Of a stretch of DNA of 64,000 nt, positions 37,739 through 48,861 are shown piece after piece. The translations under genes were made by a program, and so were the position numbers. Source of the stretch: Syncephalastrum monosporum B8922 (Eukaryota; Mucoromycota; Mucoromycetes; Mucorales; Syncephalastraceae); NCBI GenBank assembly GCA_000697355.1, contig JNEN01001220.1, positions 62,001-126,000 of the forward strand. Reading direction: 5' to 3'. Positions within the stretch are counted from its first letter, which is position 1. Every line of letters starts with the position of its first letter. The notes beneath the pieces are model-generated. The model saw nothing but the letters and a program-made list of their open reading frames with translations. It did no database searches and had not been told where the DNA came from.

Positions 37739-40700
37739 CTATGACACTACTTTAATGACACCATCTCGATCGCCGCTAATCACCATGGGATATGGTATCT
37801 CAGTCAGTACTACAGCGGTGATGGCGTCTGTGTGATTCCGCATAAGATGCTGTTGCTGTGCGACGCTGCTTCCTTGCTGACCTCCCCCGCTCCGCCCAAG
37901 TCCCCGATGCGACGTGTTCGGCGGATTGCGTGGTGCAAACTCAAAGTGGAACTGGACCTGGTCAATCATGGCCCCACTATTCATACGACGGTAAGATTAC
38001 TATGTTTGTGCAGTCTGTTTTGCCTTTCTGTACCTGTAACGTGGGTTAAGCTCGTCTGTCTCGAGGCCGAGTACTACGCATGAATTTTCTGTGCGTCCCG
38101 TATCCCAGAAACGAAGTTTGCGGTCAGTGCCACCTGTCACGAGGAACCGGCAATCCGTCGGAGAAACCATGGCTCGAATAGAATTCTCAGTCAGATTGGC
38201 TTCTTGATCTGTGTAGCTCGTCGCCAGAATATCTTGATCACTTGGTGTCTCCAACGGCTAAAGCACACATTAATACAACAGTTCCTTTGTGTGACATCTC
38301 ATTGTGAATACCTTGTACGTCTCTAGATTAACACCCGCGGTTCTTTCTTCGCCGGACTTGACGCAGAACACTTGCAGACATTTGAGCGTGACAATATTCC
38401 ATAGAGTGACCTCATTACGCCCGGCAGCTATAAGTACTTGCTTTCCTTCGGCTTCAGGATCATTGTTAAGTATCATCGTGCTAATCCTGCTCCTGGTATA
38501 ATGCGTCCATGACCTTAAGGCAATTTGAAACCGGAGGTCATAGAACGTAAGTATACCACGAGAGGTACCAACGAGAAGCCAGGTATGCCGCCTATCGGTC
38601 ACCATGCTGGTAATGAGGCCTAAGAAATGTTGTCAGGTCCGAATGTTGAAAAACAAATATCAAATACTCACCATGACTGGGCGGATTTTGCAATTTCCAC
38701 AGTACTTGCATAGTCATGATATCCATCGCATAGATGTTTGCCTTTGTAGTAGCGAAGAGTAGGATGGATTTAGAGCCAGTCATCGTATTGGACGCATCTA
38801 CAGAGTGATTAGACAAATACTATTGAATACTACGCTTCACTTACTGCTCGTAAAATGTTGTAGGGAGACGGCATATTCATTATCGAGCTGGTATTTTCGC
38901 ACCGTAATGCATTTTCCAAACTTAACCGTTTGACCTGCTGCGCGGATATCCACCCTGCGACGAACCTAAGTCAGCCTTATAACGACAGAAAAGGATAACA
39001 TACCGGAAAATGTGAATGCTCCCGTTATCTGAAGCCGCTGCGATACTGTAGGTCTGTTGGATAAAAGTGATGCATTTTACGCGGCCGCCTTTACTAGAGC
39101 GTGAGTACAAAACCACAGAAGATGATTCTCTTTACCTTGTTGGTTGTAGGTAGCACGAGACCGGTTGGTAACATTACGTTCAAGGCGTGAGCAATCCCAG
39201 ACCTTGACCGAGCCATCATCAGAACATGAAGCAAAGAGGAGGCTGTCCCATGATATCGCCAGTTGATTGATACCCGCAGTGTGCTCTGTGAAATGAGCCA
39301 CGAGGCTGCCTAAATCAGATATGTGAGTAGTCTACATGAGAAATCGTTAGTCGTTAACTATTACCATCAGGTCGCCAGTTGCTAATTGTGCGACGGGAGG
39401 ATACACCTTGCGGCAAGCGACGTAAGCGCTTCATGACAGCTGGGTCTCCCGAAAATTCAGGGGATTCCGGTGGAAATGCCTCTCGAGCGACTTTGACAAG
39501 TAGATTTTGAAGGTGACCATATCCGACCGCAGACTTTGCCATAATACTTTGCATCCCCGCGTTGTCATCTGGTCGAATTGTTTGCTGGACACCTAGATGC
39601 TTAAGTTCGGACCGTGTAGGTTGGTCTGTCAAGGCGCGCTTTGCCTTCGACCCTTTGGATTCCACCGGTCGGGTTGGGAAAGAATAATCAGTAGGACTTG
39701 CCACAGGTGATGTGGTCATCATGGCGCGCTGCGTGGAAGTATTGATGGATGATGGTCGTTTTTGGTGGTCCTTTTGTGTATCTGGGTGACCGCCAAGCGA
39801 CGGGAGGATGGCTTGGACGTGCGGTTCACTCGCTACACGATTGAGCTTGCAGACATCTTCTTTTGGTTTCGTCTGCATAGCCTTCGGCTGGCTATATGTA
39901 TAGTTATATGTTACACGTCTATACCTTTCCTGAAAAACAGTCTTTTTACCTTTCTATCTCCTCCGGCTGTTGTGTTGAAGATTATGGGTTTAATAACATT
40001 CTAGAAATATACTGTGATTGCTTACCGATAGATGTGAGTCAGGTTGTCGTTCTATTAAAGACTGCCCTTTAGACAGATCCCGTAGGAAAACGGTGACGGG
40101 CGTTATACCCAGATTTTTCAGGTATACTTCGCCACCCTTCTACAGAATATATTGAGTCACGAACAATGAAGATTACCAACCAGTATATCTTACCTCCAAC
40201 TTAATCTGTTCGGAATTCTTGGGACGGCTACAAGAAATATGAGACATTGTCCATACCAGGAATAAGATTCTACATACTCAATCTTGGAACGTGAAACCTT
40301 ATACAGGTAGTCGCGCATGAACAGTAGCTTTTCTTCATCTTCATCCGACATGCCCATTTTCCTTAAGCGATCCATAAAAGCTTCATCCCTAGCAGCTGGT
40401 TAGGTCTAGAAGGGAGTGAGGCTGTACACATACTCTGATGACTTTGTAAACTCCTCGCCCACCATGAAACTATTGAATAGAGACCCTACAGCATCTATGA
40501 GTCGGATTATATGCAGACATTACAATTATCTTACCTTGGCGGACCAGCGACGCGGGTCCAACTGGTTGAGGTCGAGAAGCAAGCCCACCTGATCTGCGTT
40601 TTTTCTCTTGCTGAGTCTTCCAGAAAGCAGATTCGGATGTGGCTCGGCTGGCCCAGACAATGGCTTGTTCATACACTGGGCGAGACAGCTAGATACTGTA

Positions 40701-43700
40701 CTTAATACCTCATGAGCTGCTTGCCCAATGCCACTTACAGGTGCCTTCATATTTTCAAGTAAGCATTGCTCATTAATCTCGGCGATATCAGATTTGAGGA
40801 ATGGCATCAGTATTGGATAAATGATACACCAAAGGTCCGTTTGAGGCAAATGTTTCGCCGCTGACGAAATGAAGCCAATAGAGCCTAAAGCCCCTGTAAG
40901 TATGCACAAAAAGTACACAAGCCGTTTCTACTTACCATAACGTATCCAGGTACTGGGATGACAGAGGAGTGGTGCAATAGTCCCCACGAGATCCCATAAT
41001 TTCATTTTAGGAAACAGGTCGAGATCAGCCAAGCTTGCTAGTGAGTTGAGAACTTTTTCGACCACAAACTCTTCCGCATCTTTAGACAGAAGATGAGCCA
41101 ACTGGACGTACATGTCATTTACATGACCAGCTTACCAGTCAGTGCTTGCACCATGAGTGGTAGAATATACTCTTCCAAACTGAGACCACCCACAAAAGTT
41201 CCAACGCCCTTGATACTCTCAAAGAAAGCGCTAACAAAGGGATCAGACTTCTGAAACATATACTAGGCTATATTGCATACCTTCGCAGCATCCAGTCTTT
41301 GTCGTTCAAATAGGTGATCATATGGCTTAATAGGACATCGTTCGCCTTTTGGCGACCGAAAAAGACACAAAGGCAAGTGATGTTGGTCAAGAGTGCACGT
41401 TTGACGCTACTCTCAGGATCGATAAGAAGCGTCGTGACTTGTTCTTGTATAACACTTTTGAGGTCATTAAGAGAAGAGTCGTAGGTAGACTAAGTAAATA
41501 CGCGAGTCAGCAAATGTTTCGCAGTTTATATGATAGATAGTTTACCTCAAAATCGAGCTCATCTGCTTCTTGATCAGTCGATGGCAAAGCCGAGTCGTTC
41601 TTCAAAAGCTGGATTTACGTTTAAAGAAGAGAATTCGCCCAATGAAAATCCCATACCTGTGTCATTTCCAAAAAGCGCAAGGCTGTTTCTGCCAGCAGAG
41701 CGATACAACTAGCATAGGTAGTTCGGACCAGCACATCTGGGTCGGTAGCAAATTCTCGGAGACTCGGGAGGATGTATTCGGGAAACACGCGAGCGTTGAT
41801 GGGTGAGATAGACTCGACCATACAGAGCTATACAAATAATGAGCTTCAAATTGTTAGACATCAAATACCTACCACTTGGGTTAGCGTTTTGATTGCATTA
41901 GCTCGCACTAGCGCGGACTGGTCCGATAAAAGCGCCATAAGATAGGGAAGTAGCCTATCTAGCTTGACATCATCAGGCAGATGCTCCCCTAATGCTAGTA
42001 GGATATCGAGCGCTTTCAATTTTGAACTCGGAAAGGATGCATTGCGGATAAGGGAGCAAACAAAGGACAAGAAAATAAGTGATCCTTGTTCTATGCATAG
42101 AAGTTTATTAGACATACTGGGATTTTCTGCAAGAAAGACGCTTACCTCCAGCTTTCTGAGACGATGTTCCTGAGGAGGAGCTGTCTGGTTCATAGTTGGG
42201 TATACTGAGTGTAGGGGGGAGAATTATCTGTGGCAAGATATGAGGGCACAGTGAATTTGAAAAGGTATGCACGTTCACTTACCGCAGATGCAGTGGTATT
42301 CGGTAAGTCTAGTATGTCAAGATATGTCAGACATATGTCAGACATATGTCAGATTCTGTGCGTAAAATTGTTGAAATGATCTTACCAGAAAGAGTCCGTC
42401 GACGTTCGCCCAGTGCCGAGCGCGGTGTTTGGTTGTCTCCATGCGAAGATGCGTCTTCGTTATAGGAGTAAGCAATTTTGTCGAAATCATGATAGATACG
42501 TTCGATCTTGTCATCTGCATCCGTCAGCTTCTTTGATAATGACTTTAAATCGGACGCCGCCGCCGCTGGCGTGTTAGAGGTCGATGCTTGGGCCTTTGTG
42601 TTGGCTTCGGTCTGTTGCAACTGTGCCAAATTCTCTGTCTTGTCCGTGACAGAGCTGATATATTGATGGAGAAAAGTATAGAAGTAATTGGGAAAAGCTT
42701 TTCCGCGCCTAAATTGCCCAAAATAAAAAAAGAAAATAAGCAACGACCAGCGGGTACCATATGTTATAATCGTTACCATTCTGCCAAATACTCTTCCGCG
42801 GTCAGTCGACGGTTTGGATCAAGCTGGATTGTATGGCGAATTAAACCCTATGCACACAGAGACACGTCAGTACACTTTTTTTTGTGATTCATATTTCATA
42901 TTACCCGGATATGCTCATCCTCTATCTTCTCTAGACTTATTTCCGGGTTGTATTCTCCGCTGCGATATTTGAGCAATTGTGACAAAGAAAAAAGCGCTGT
43001 TCCTTCGAGAAAAAGCTCCGCGATGACACAGCTAAGGAAGTGCAATGCGTCAGATCTCGCAGTATTCATTTAAGGAATCATACCCGACAGAGAATATATC
43101 CATTTTATCGGTGAGCCCTTCAACTGGATCACCCCATTTGAAGTTTTTCTAATTTGGCGTCAGCATGCAATATTAGATCATCCACCTGTCCACGTTCATA
43201 CCATTTTTTGGTCTATATCCGATCCTGATTTGTAAAAACGTTCAGGAGCGATGTAACAGCTTCGTCTGGAGGACGTGTCATAGAAAAACGAAAAATCGGC
43301 TGGGTTGTCCTAAAGAGCGGGAATCTGTCACCTTGTGTACGTGACGATATGACTTTTCTTTACCTCGGGGAGAAATACTGGTTTGTAGGGCGAGAAGTCG
43401 ACAAGATAGACCCAGTTCCAGGATGTCGCCAGCACATTTTCAGTCTTGATGTCACCGTGATAAACCTGCAAACGAATGTCCTGATAAGTGCGTTGCTATT
43501 GTATGGTAAGCGTACGGCACCTTCTTCGCATGTGCGTCAGCCACTCCGCGTAATAACTGGTAAGCAATCCATTTTTTCTCAACGGCGGTGAGGAAGGGCC
43601 GTGTGCTAAGAGATCGTGTTTGGTTCGTTACTGATCTGAGAGTCCTTGCCCAGAGATGCCGTACCTGATGCGATCATACAGACTGCTGTAGATATATTGA

Positions 43701-44124
43701 CGGACAAGATAGACCGCACGCTGGGTATGAAGGACCCATTGGAAGGCAAACGCATTGGGCACATCCAAAAGATCGTGATATTGCTCTGATAAAAACAGGA
43801 TATACCGTTAAAATCGAAAGAATAAGAAAAGGGAGCGCACGTTTAAGCAAACATACGAGTGGCCTTCTCCGTATAAGCCGTAAAAGAGAAGTTGGTTCCT
43901 TCTCGCTTAATGTAGATCTTGGCGACGACCAAACTGTCTTTGTGACGACCGCGAATGGTCTTCATGAAACGAGCATTGCCGAGACTGAGGAATAGAGAAT
44001 TTGAGATTATAAAGCATAGGATGTCCAATATAAAGTACCTTCTCTCGTAGTGGATATCACCGAGTTCTTCGACATAAGAATCAAGGCCACTGGGTGGTTT
44101 AGCGGTGGAAACTTCGTTACCCAT
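37739..44124 (-). CDS. VPS15: Vps15 regulatory pseudokinase of the class III PI3-kinase complex
   Basis: Thirty-three exons, 1,553 residues: 44124-44039, 43984-43857, 43785-43665, 43605-43521, 43465-43364, 43309-43202, 43148-43084, 43031-42905, 42847-42777, 42708-42386, 42308-42283, 42227-42146, 42090-41873, 41827-41657, 41608-41546, 41489-41281, 41230-41136, 41079-40936, 40893-40739, 40688-40535, 40494-40434, 40388-40278, 40227-40194, 40139-40026, 39966-39950, 39891-39365, 39309-39136, 39088-39004, 38954-38845, 38797-38672, 38619-38312, 38257-38034 and 37976-37739. MGNEVS is an N-myristoylation site. The kinase part has [10 protein letters not shown] (D145) and DFS (163-165) instead of DFG, typical of Vps15. 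HEAT-like helices (about 430-830) and C-terminal WD repeats (about 1135-1553; [19 protein letters not shown]) follow. It anchors and activates Vps34 for autophagy and vacuolar sorting. Confidence 0.95.
42321..42352. repeat. Three copies of an 11-bp repeat inside a VPS15 intron
   Basis: Near-perfect tandem units of ACATATGTCAG (the first is GATATGTCAG) lie in the intron between VPS15 exons 10 and 11 (42385-42309). Each unit contains the palindrome CATATG. The repeat does not affect coding. Confidence 0.85.
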
Positions 44125-44474
44125 TGTGGGTTAGGCACGTAAGAAGGAAGACGTCTGCAGCATAAATCTTCCAGTCGCGCGCTCAATTCAAGCTGAATTC
44201 CGTGCCCCGCTATGTCAGACGATTCTCTGGTGTGATCCACTCCTACCAGGTCACGTTACTTCCACTTCCATAATCCATCCAGACAGAAACCACCCATGAA
44301 CACAGCAAAACGCCTAGTGAATGATGTATTACGGAGAAATATAGAGTAAAAACCTTACATTTATCTTGTTATACTACACGAATAGGAATTACATGATATG
44401 GGCTTGTACTACTGTAAGTAAATAGGAAGCAAGAGGCGATTACCACTTTGGAGAAAACCGATGAAAAATAGATA
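44125..44474. other. Short intergenic region, VPS15 promoter
   Basis: This 350-bp space between the VPS15 start and the SCP1 stop (both minus strand) must hold the VPS15 promoter and the SCP1 3' UTR. No gene is recognised. Confidence 0.6.
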
Positions 44475-45333
44475 TCAATGACTTCCACTGATTTCGCGAC
44501 GACCACCAAACATAATTCCAGACTATAAGTAATAAGACGCGTGAGACCCACTACATTGAAGTCGCGTAAAACCCTTTCATACCTGAGAGGCTCCACCAGT
44601 ATAGCCATACTGGTAAGTGTTGAAGACGCTCTTGCTCGCATTAAGCGTTTCTTCGCTAAAATTTACCACGCGCTTATCGGCAAGTTTGGGTCCCAAATAC
44701 TGGTACATAGCATAAGACTAGGGTTGTTCATGCTACGGTTGATCACTTACGGAGGAGGCAGTACCAGCCTTGAAGCCGTAACGTGACACGGCGAAAATAG
44801 AATCGACAACCTACAGTATCGTAAAATTTCTCCCGTAAACACCATAACGTTGCATTGGCATGTCGACCATCTTGCACCCTTCCTACCTGAGTCATGTTCT
44901 TCTTTTCATAAAGATCGACGGTTTGGAATAGATCATGCTTCGGTACGCCAAGCTTCTCTGCGCCAGCCAAGAAGTGGGAGATGTTCTCCATCTGGATGAA
45001 AGGCATACGGGACTCCTTATATTTGCCTTCGCCCGGGACAAGCTTGCCAATCAATCTGCAAAAAAGACAACACGTTAAGTCGGCCTTCGTGCTATCGCCC
45101 TCCAAGTCCACTCACTTGCAGAGCAAAACACCATCTTTAAGACTCTCGTGGAAATCCTCGCTCGAGAAGGCTTCGCCAGTGACAGACTCGATCCACGCAC
45201 GAGCCTCATGCTCATTCTCGACAGAATACTTGCTTTGAATCTTGCGATGAATCTCTGTCACAAAGTACAAGTATAAATAGGGTTGCACAAGAGTTAAATC
45301 AGGATGCTTACCTCTGTCAATACCGTACAGCAT
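44475..45333 (-). CDS. SCP1: Transgelin/calponin-like actin-bundling protein (Scp1/Stg1)
   Basis: Six exons: 45333-45312, 45254-45116, 45055-44887, 44810-44751, 44699-44583 and 44522-44475, encoding 184 residues (yeast Scp1 has 200). The start MLYGIDRE is the typical family opening. A single calponin-homology domain (about 18-130) shows ARAWIES, LKDGVLLCKLIGKLVPGE, FIQMENISHFL and DLFQTVDLYEKKNMTQV. The C-terminus carries one calponin repeat (GASQSGIMFGGRREI). These proteins bundle F-actin in cortical patches and the contractile ring. Every junction keeps frame and restores the conserved YLGPK block. Confidence 0.95.
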
Positions 45334-45836
45334 GGTCAAAAGGAGGAGAAAGGAAGGGAAAGAGCTATCGATATTGAGAAGGGAAACTGGGAATATTTCG
45401 GATGAGCGAAAAGAAAATGATAACAATGGAGGTGTCGCTCTTCGCTGAAATACTAATTTGGGCTGTACCTGATATGGTATTTGTATGTGCCACGAACAGA
45501 TCGGCAAACCTAACTACAAATTGACATCAGGATTTCGTTTTCCACGAAACCAATAAAAATAATAATAATGCACATTTTCACCAGTGGCCAGAAATCCTCT
45601 TTTGTCGCATATACACTGGATCGCCTCCTGACAATTAGACGCTGTTGGACGCCAACCACAACCAAATATCGCGTTTCTTGGCGCACTTTCGAAGATGCAA
45701 CGCAACAAAGGGGTATCTCAACACGAACCACCACAGCTTACCAGATTCACTTTCTTTTCGACCCCAAGGATGTGTCGCAATGCAGTGTGCGTAGTGGTAT
45801 ATTTATTGCTTGAATTCGTGTCGTATATGCAGATGC
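45334..45836. other. Intergenic region between SCP1 and DAD4
   Basis: This 500-bp space contains the SCP1 promoter and the DAD4 3' flank, both on the minus strand. The plus-strand frame 45568-45813 has no recognisable features. Confidence 0.55.
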
Positions 45837-46238
45837 TTAATTTGAGTGGGTGCCCGGATTGGTGGTTGAATTTACGACTGCAGTAGTGGGTGTAGTCGAA
45901 GTTGTTTTGTGGTCGTTATTCGAGGACTTTGCGTTCTCGAGATAGATTTCAGAAGAAGCACTGTAGCTTGCCCACATGTGTGCAATCTGTGCTACATCTT
46001 CATTTTCCTTGTTGACGAGCTATAGCAGACATGTTCAGTAGTAATTGGTGGAAACAAGTCATACAAATCATACTTGAAGTTTGTCATTCAGCTTCTTCAC
46101 CGTTTCATTAAGCTGTGCCTGAAGAGACATGCAGCGATTAGCCATAATGGACGAATTGAGTTCATAATAGGAGCATACGACGTTGGTAGCTATTCTTCCG
46201 ATGAGAACGGCTTGCTGTTCTTCGTGAGGATTCTCCAT
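45837..46238 (-). CDS. DAD4: DASH/Dam1 complex subunit Dad4
   Basis: Three exons: 46238-46179, 46118-46074 and 46019-45837, encoding 95 residues. The opening MENPHEEQQAVLIGRIATNV followed by AQLNETVKKLNDKL is the Dad4 signature (the yeast protein also begins MENPHE). The C-terminus is a Ser/Thr/Asn-rich tail of about 25 residues not present in the 72-residue yeast protein. Dad4 is a small coiled-coil subunit of the ring complex that couples kinetochores to microtubules. The first intron (46178-46119, 60 nt) is stop-free in frame, and retaining it would insert 20 residues into the helix. Confidence 0.9.
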
Positions 46239-46490
46239 AACTGAAAAAGGAATGAGCAAGAGACCCAGTGTTTTATCCCCCGCGGCGAATCAACCCTCAA
46301 GTGGGCGGCGAGGTGATAAATCACAAGGCGAGACCGACTAATAGGCTAGTCAGCACTGCTTTAGACTGCCCAAGGAAGGGGCAAGGCGTGGCACTCATTC
46401 ATGTACGTGAAAACACGAATAACGTGATTATAAGCTCTTCTATTTGGTTGGATTGAATGCATTGGAATAAAAGTATAAAGTGTAGAGTAT

Positions 46491-48861
46491 TTACAATCCC
46501 TTATTCGAAAAGTACTTGGGAGCACTCTCAGGGAGCCAAGCAGACTGGATGGCAGACACGTTACGAACATAATGCTTGGTCGTGAAAACAAGCTCGTTGT
46601 ACAGGATACCCTCCACCCGCTTGCCAAACATGGCTGAGCCCGGATGGATCTTAATCGCCTGGCTGTTGACTACCGTCTTGTACGTACCGTCCGGCTGCAG
46701 CAATGCTGTGTTTTGGAAGAAACCAGTAAGGAAGCACTTGAGCACAAGGTCTGTGTCTTGCCCACACGACACATTCGGCTTGATATCCAACCGCTCGCAG
46801 AAACGGATCAGCTGCTCTCGTACTTCCAGTGCAATCTTGACGTTGCGCGTGTTGATAAAGTTTTCTCGGCACCATTCAGAGTCTCCTTTGACCTCCCAAT
46901 ATGCTTTGAGTGCATTTAGCAAGGTCAAGTGGTCGCCGTCTGAATGAATGAATTTGCGTCGTGCTTCAGCTGCCTGCTCTCGCTTATCCGAGGGTGTGTA
47001 GAAAATGGTATCCACCGAAAGGAGCGAGATGATAGCGATCACTTCCAGCGAGCATCCATACTCGGCTGACTTGATCAAAACCTTGGCAAACGGTGGGTCG
47101 AGTGGGAACTCGGCCATCTTTCGTCCCAAATTCGATAGCTCGCCGCGATCATCCAACGCACCCAGTGCATACAGTTCTTCAAGTGCACGGACCACTGTAA
47201 CAAAAGGTCAGAGCTAAAAAATGAACATCGACATCGTAACTCACATGATGGCCGGGAGGGTCGGTCCATGTATTCAAAGTCGAGTACGTTCTGTACACCG
47301 GATGCTTTGAGCGACAGAACAGCTGCGGCAAGGTTGCATCGCCGAATTTCGGGCACAGTGTCATCTTCCAGTTCGCGGAACGTTTGCTCCGTGTACAACC
47401 GATAACAGACACCTGCACGCTCACGTCCTGCTCGGCCGGTGCGCTGCCATGCTGAGCTTTTGGAGATCGGATGCAGCAGCAGAGATTCGACGCCAATCTT
47501 GGGATTGAAGCCACGCAGCTTGGCGAGACCGCAGTCCACCACATACTTGATACCAGGAATGGTAATACTGGTCTCAGCAATGTTGGTGGCCAAAATGACT
47601 TTACGCGTGCCAGCAGGAGCCGGGTCAAAGACCTTTTGCTGTTGTGAAGGGGGAAGAGCGGCGAATAATGGACAGGTCAGAAGTTTTTGGTACTTTGCGC
47701 GAAGCTGCGTGGCATAGTCCGTGACAAGATGCGTTAACGTTTCGATCGCCTCCTGACCTAATGAAAACCAAAGATAAATGTGTTATTCTACGTGCCTGCT
47801 AAGAACGTACCTGGGAGGAAAATCAGCATATCTCCCGGAGGACTATTTACATGAATTTGGAAGATGGTGACCAAAGCAGCATCCAAGTAGTCGTTTTGAG
47901 GTTCGTTGGTGAAGAAAGTATCGACAGGATGAAGTCGACCAGAGACATACAGAATCTTGGCGCTGTGTAAAGAGATAAGATAACTGAGGCTTGCAGAAAG
48001 GCGTGTTGAACCTACTTGTTGAAAAATTCGCTGAACTTCTCAGCGTCGAGGGTAGCGCTCATGATAACAATCTTGAGCTCTTGAATATCTTGACCTTGGT
48101 CGGCTTTTTCCTTCCGAATCCGCTGGATATTCTTGATCATACCAAACAGCATATCGGTGCGCAAAGTACGTTCATGCGCCTCGTCGAGAACAATGACCTT
48201 GTAGCGCAGCAACAGCTCATCGGACAAGATCTCACGCAGCAGCATACCATCGGTCAGGTATTTGATGAGTGTCTCTGGACTGGATGTATCGTCGAAACGG
48301 ACGGTATAGCCGACCATGCCGCCAAGGCGGGTGACCTTCTCTTCCGCGACACGCTTGGCCAAGTTAACAGCCGCAACACGTCTAGGCTGAGTGACAGCGA
48401 TACCGCCGATCATCTTGTTTGCAAAACCAGCCTCGAGCAAGAATTGGGGTATCTCTAGAAATTCATGTGGGTCAAAATGTAGCCCCTTGAACGCGTGCCT
48501 TCAAATCAATGACTCACGAGTTGTCTTGCCACTGCCCGTCTCGCCCATAACAATCACGGCCGGATTCGCTTTGATTGCTTCGATAATGCTCTCGCGTCCT
48601 GCGCACGAATGTCAATCAGCTCGAAATGGACGCCACCGGTGGAAACTTACCAGAGTAAATGGGCAGCTGCTTACGAAAAGCAAGCATTTCCTTCCGCTTT
48701 GCTTTGTGATCCAACTTGCGATCGGCAAGATGGTCTGCCTTTCCATGAGGCTTTTGCTTTTTCTTCGGATGCTTATGTGAGTTTTTCCCGGCAGCAGCGG
48801 TAGCAAAGTCGAACTCGTTGGCTGGCTCGGTGTCTTCGCCAAAATTGACGATGCGCTTCAT
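46491..48861 (-). CDS. DHX33: DEAH-box RNA helicase, DHX33/Prh1-like
   Basis: Six exons: 48861-48651, 48598-48518, 48454-48016, 47962-47811, 47757-47245 and 47194-46491, encoding 699 residues (human DHX33 has 707). A basic N-terminus ([22 protein letters not shown]) precedes Walker [10 protein letters not shown] (89-97), DEAH (188-191), SAT (VIMSATLD), [20 protein letters not shown] and [18 protein letters not shown], then the ratchet and OB-fold region ending [20 protein letters not shown]. The spacing fits DHX33, which acts in ribosome biogenesis, better than Prp43 or Prp22, which have extra N-terminal domains. The exact orthology is inferred from motif similarity. The frame is open upstream to 48936, but [10 protein letters not shown] is the better start. 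Confidence 0.92.
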
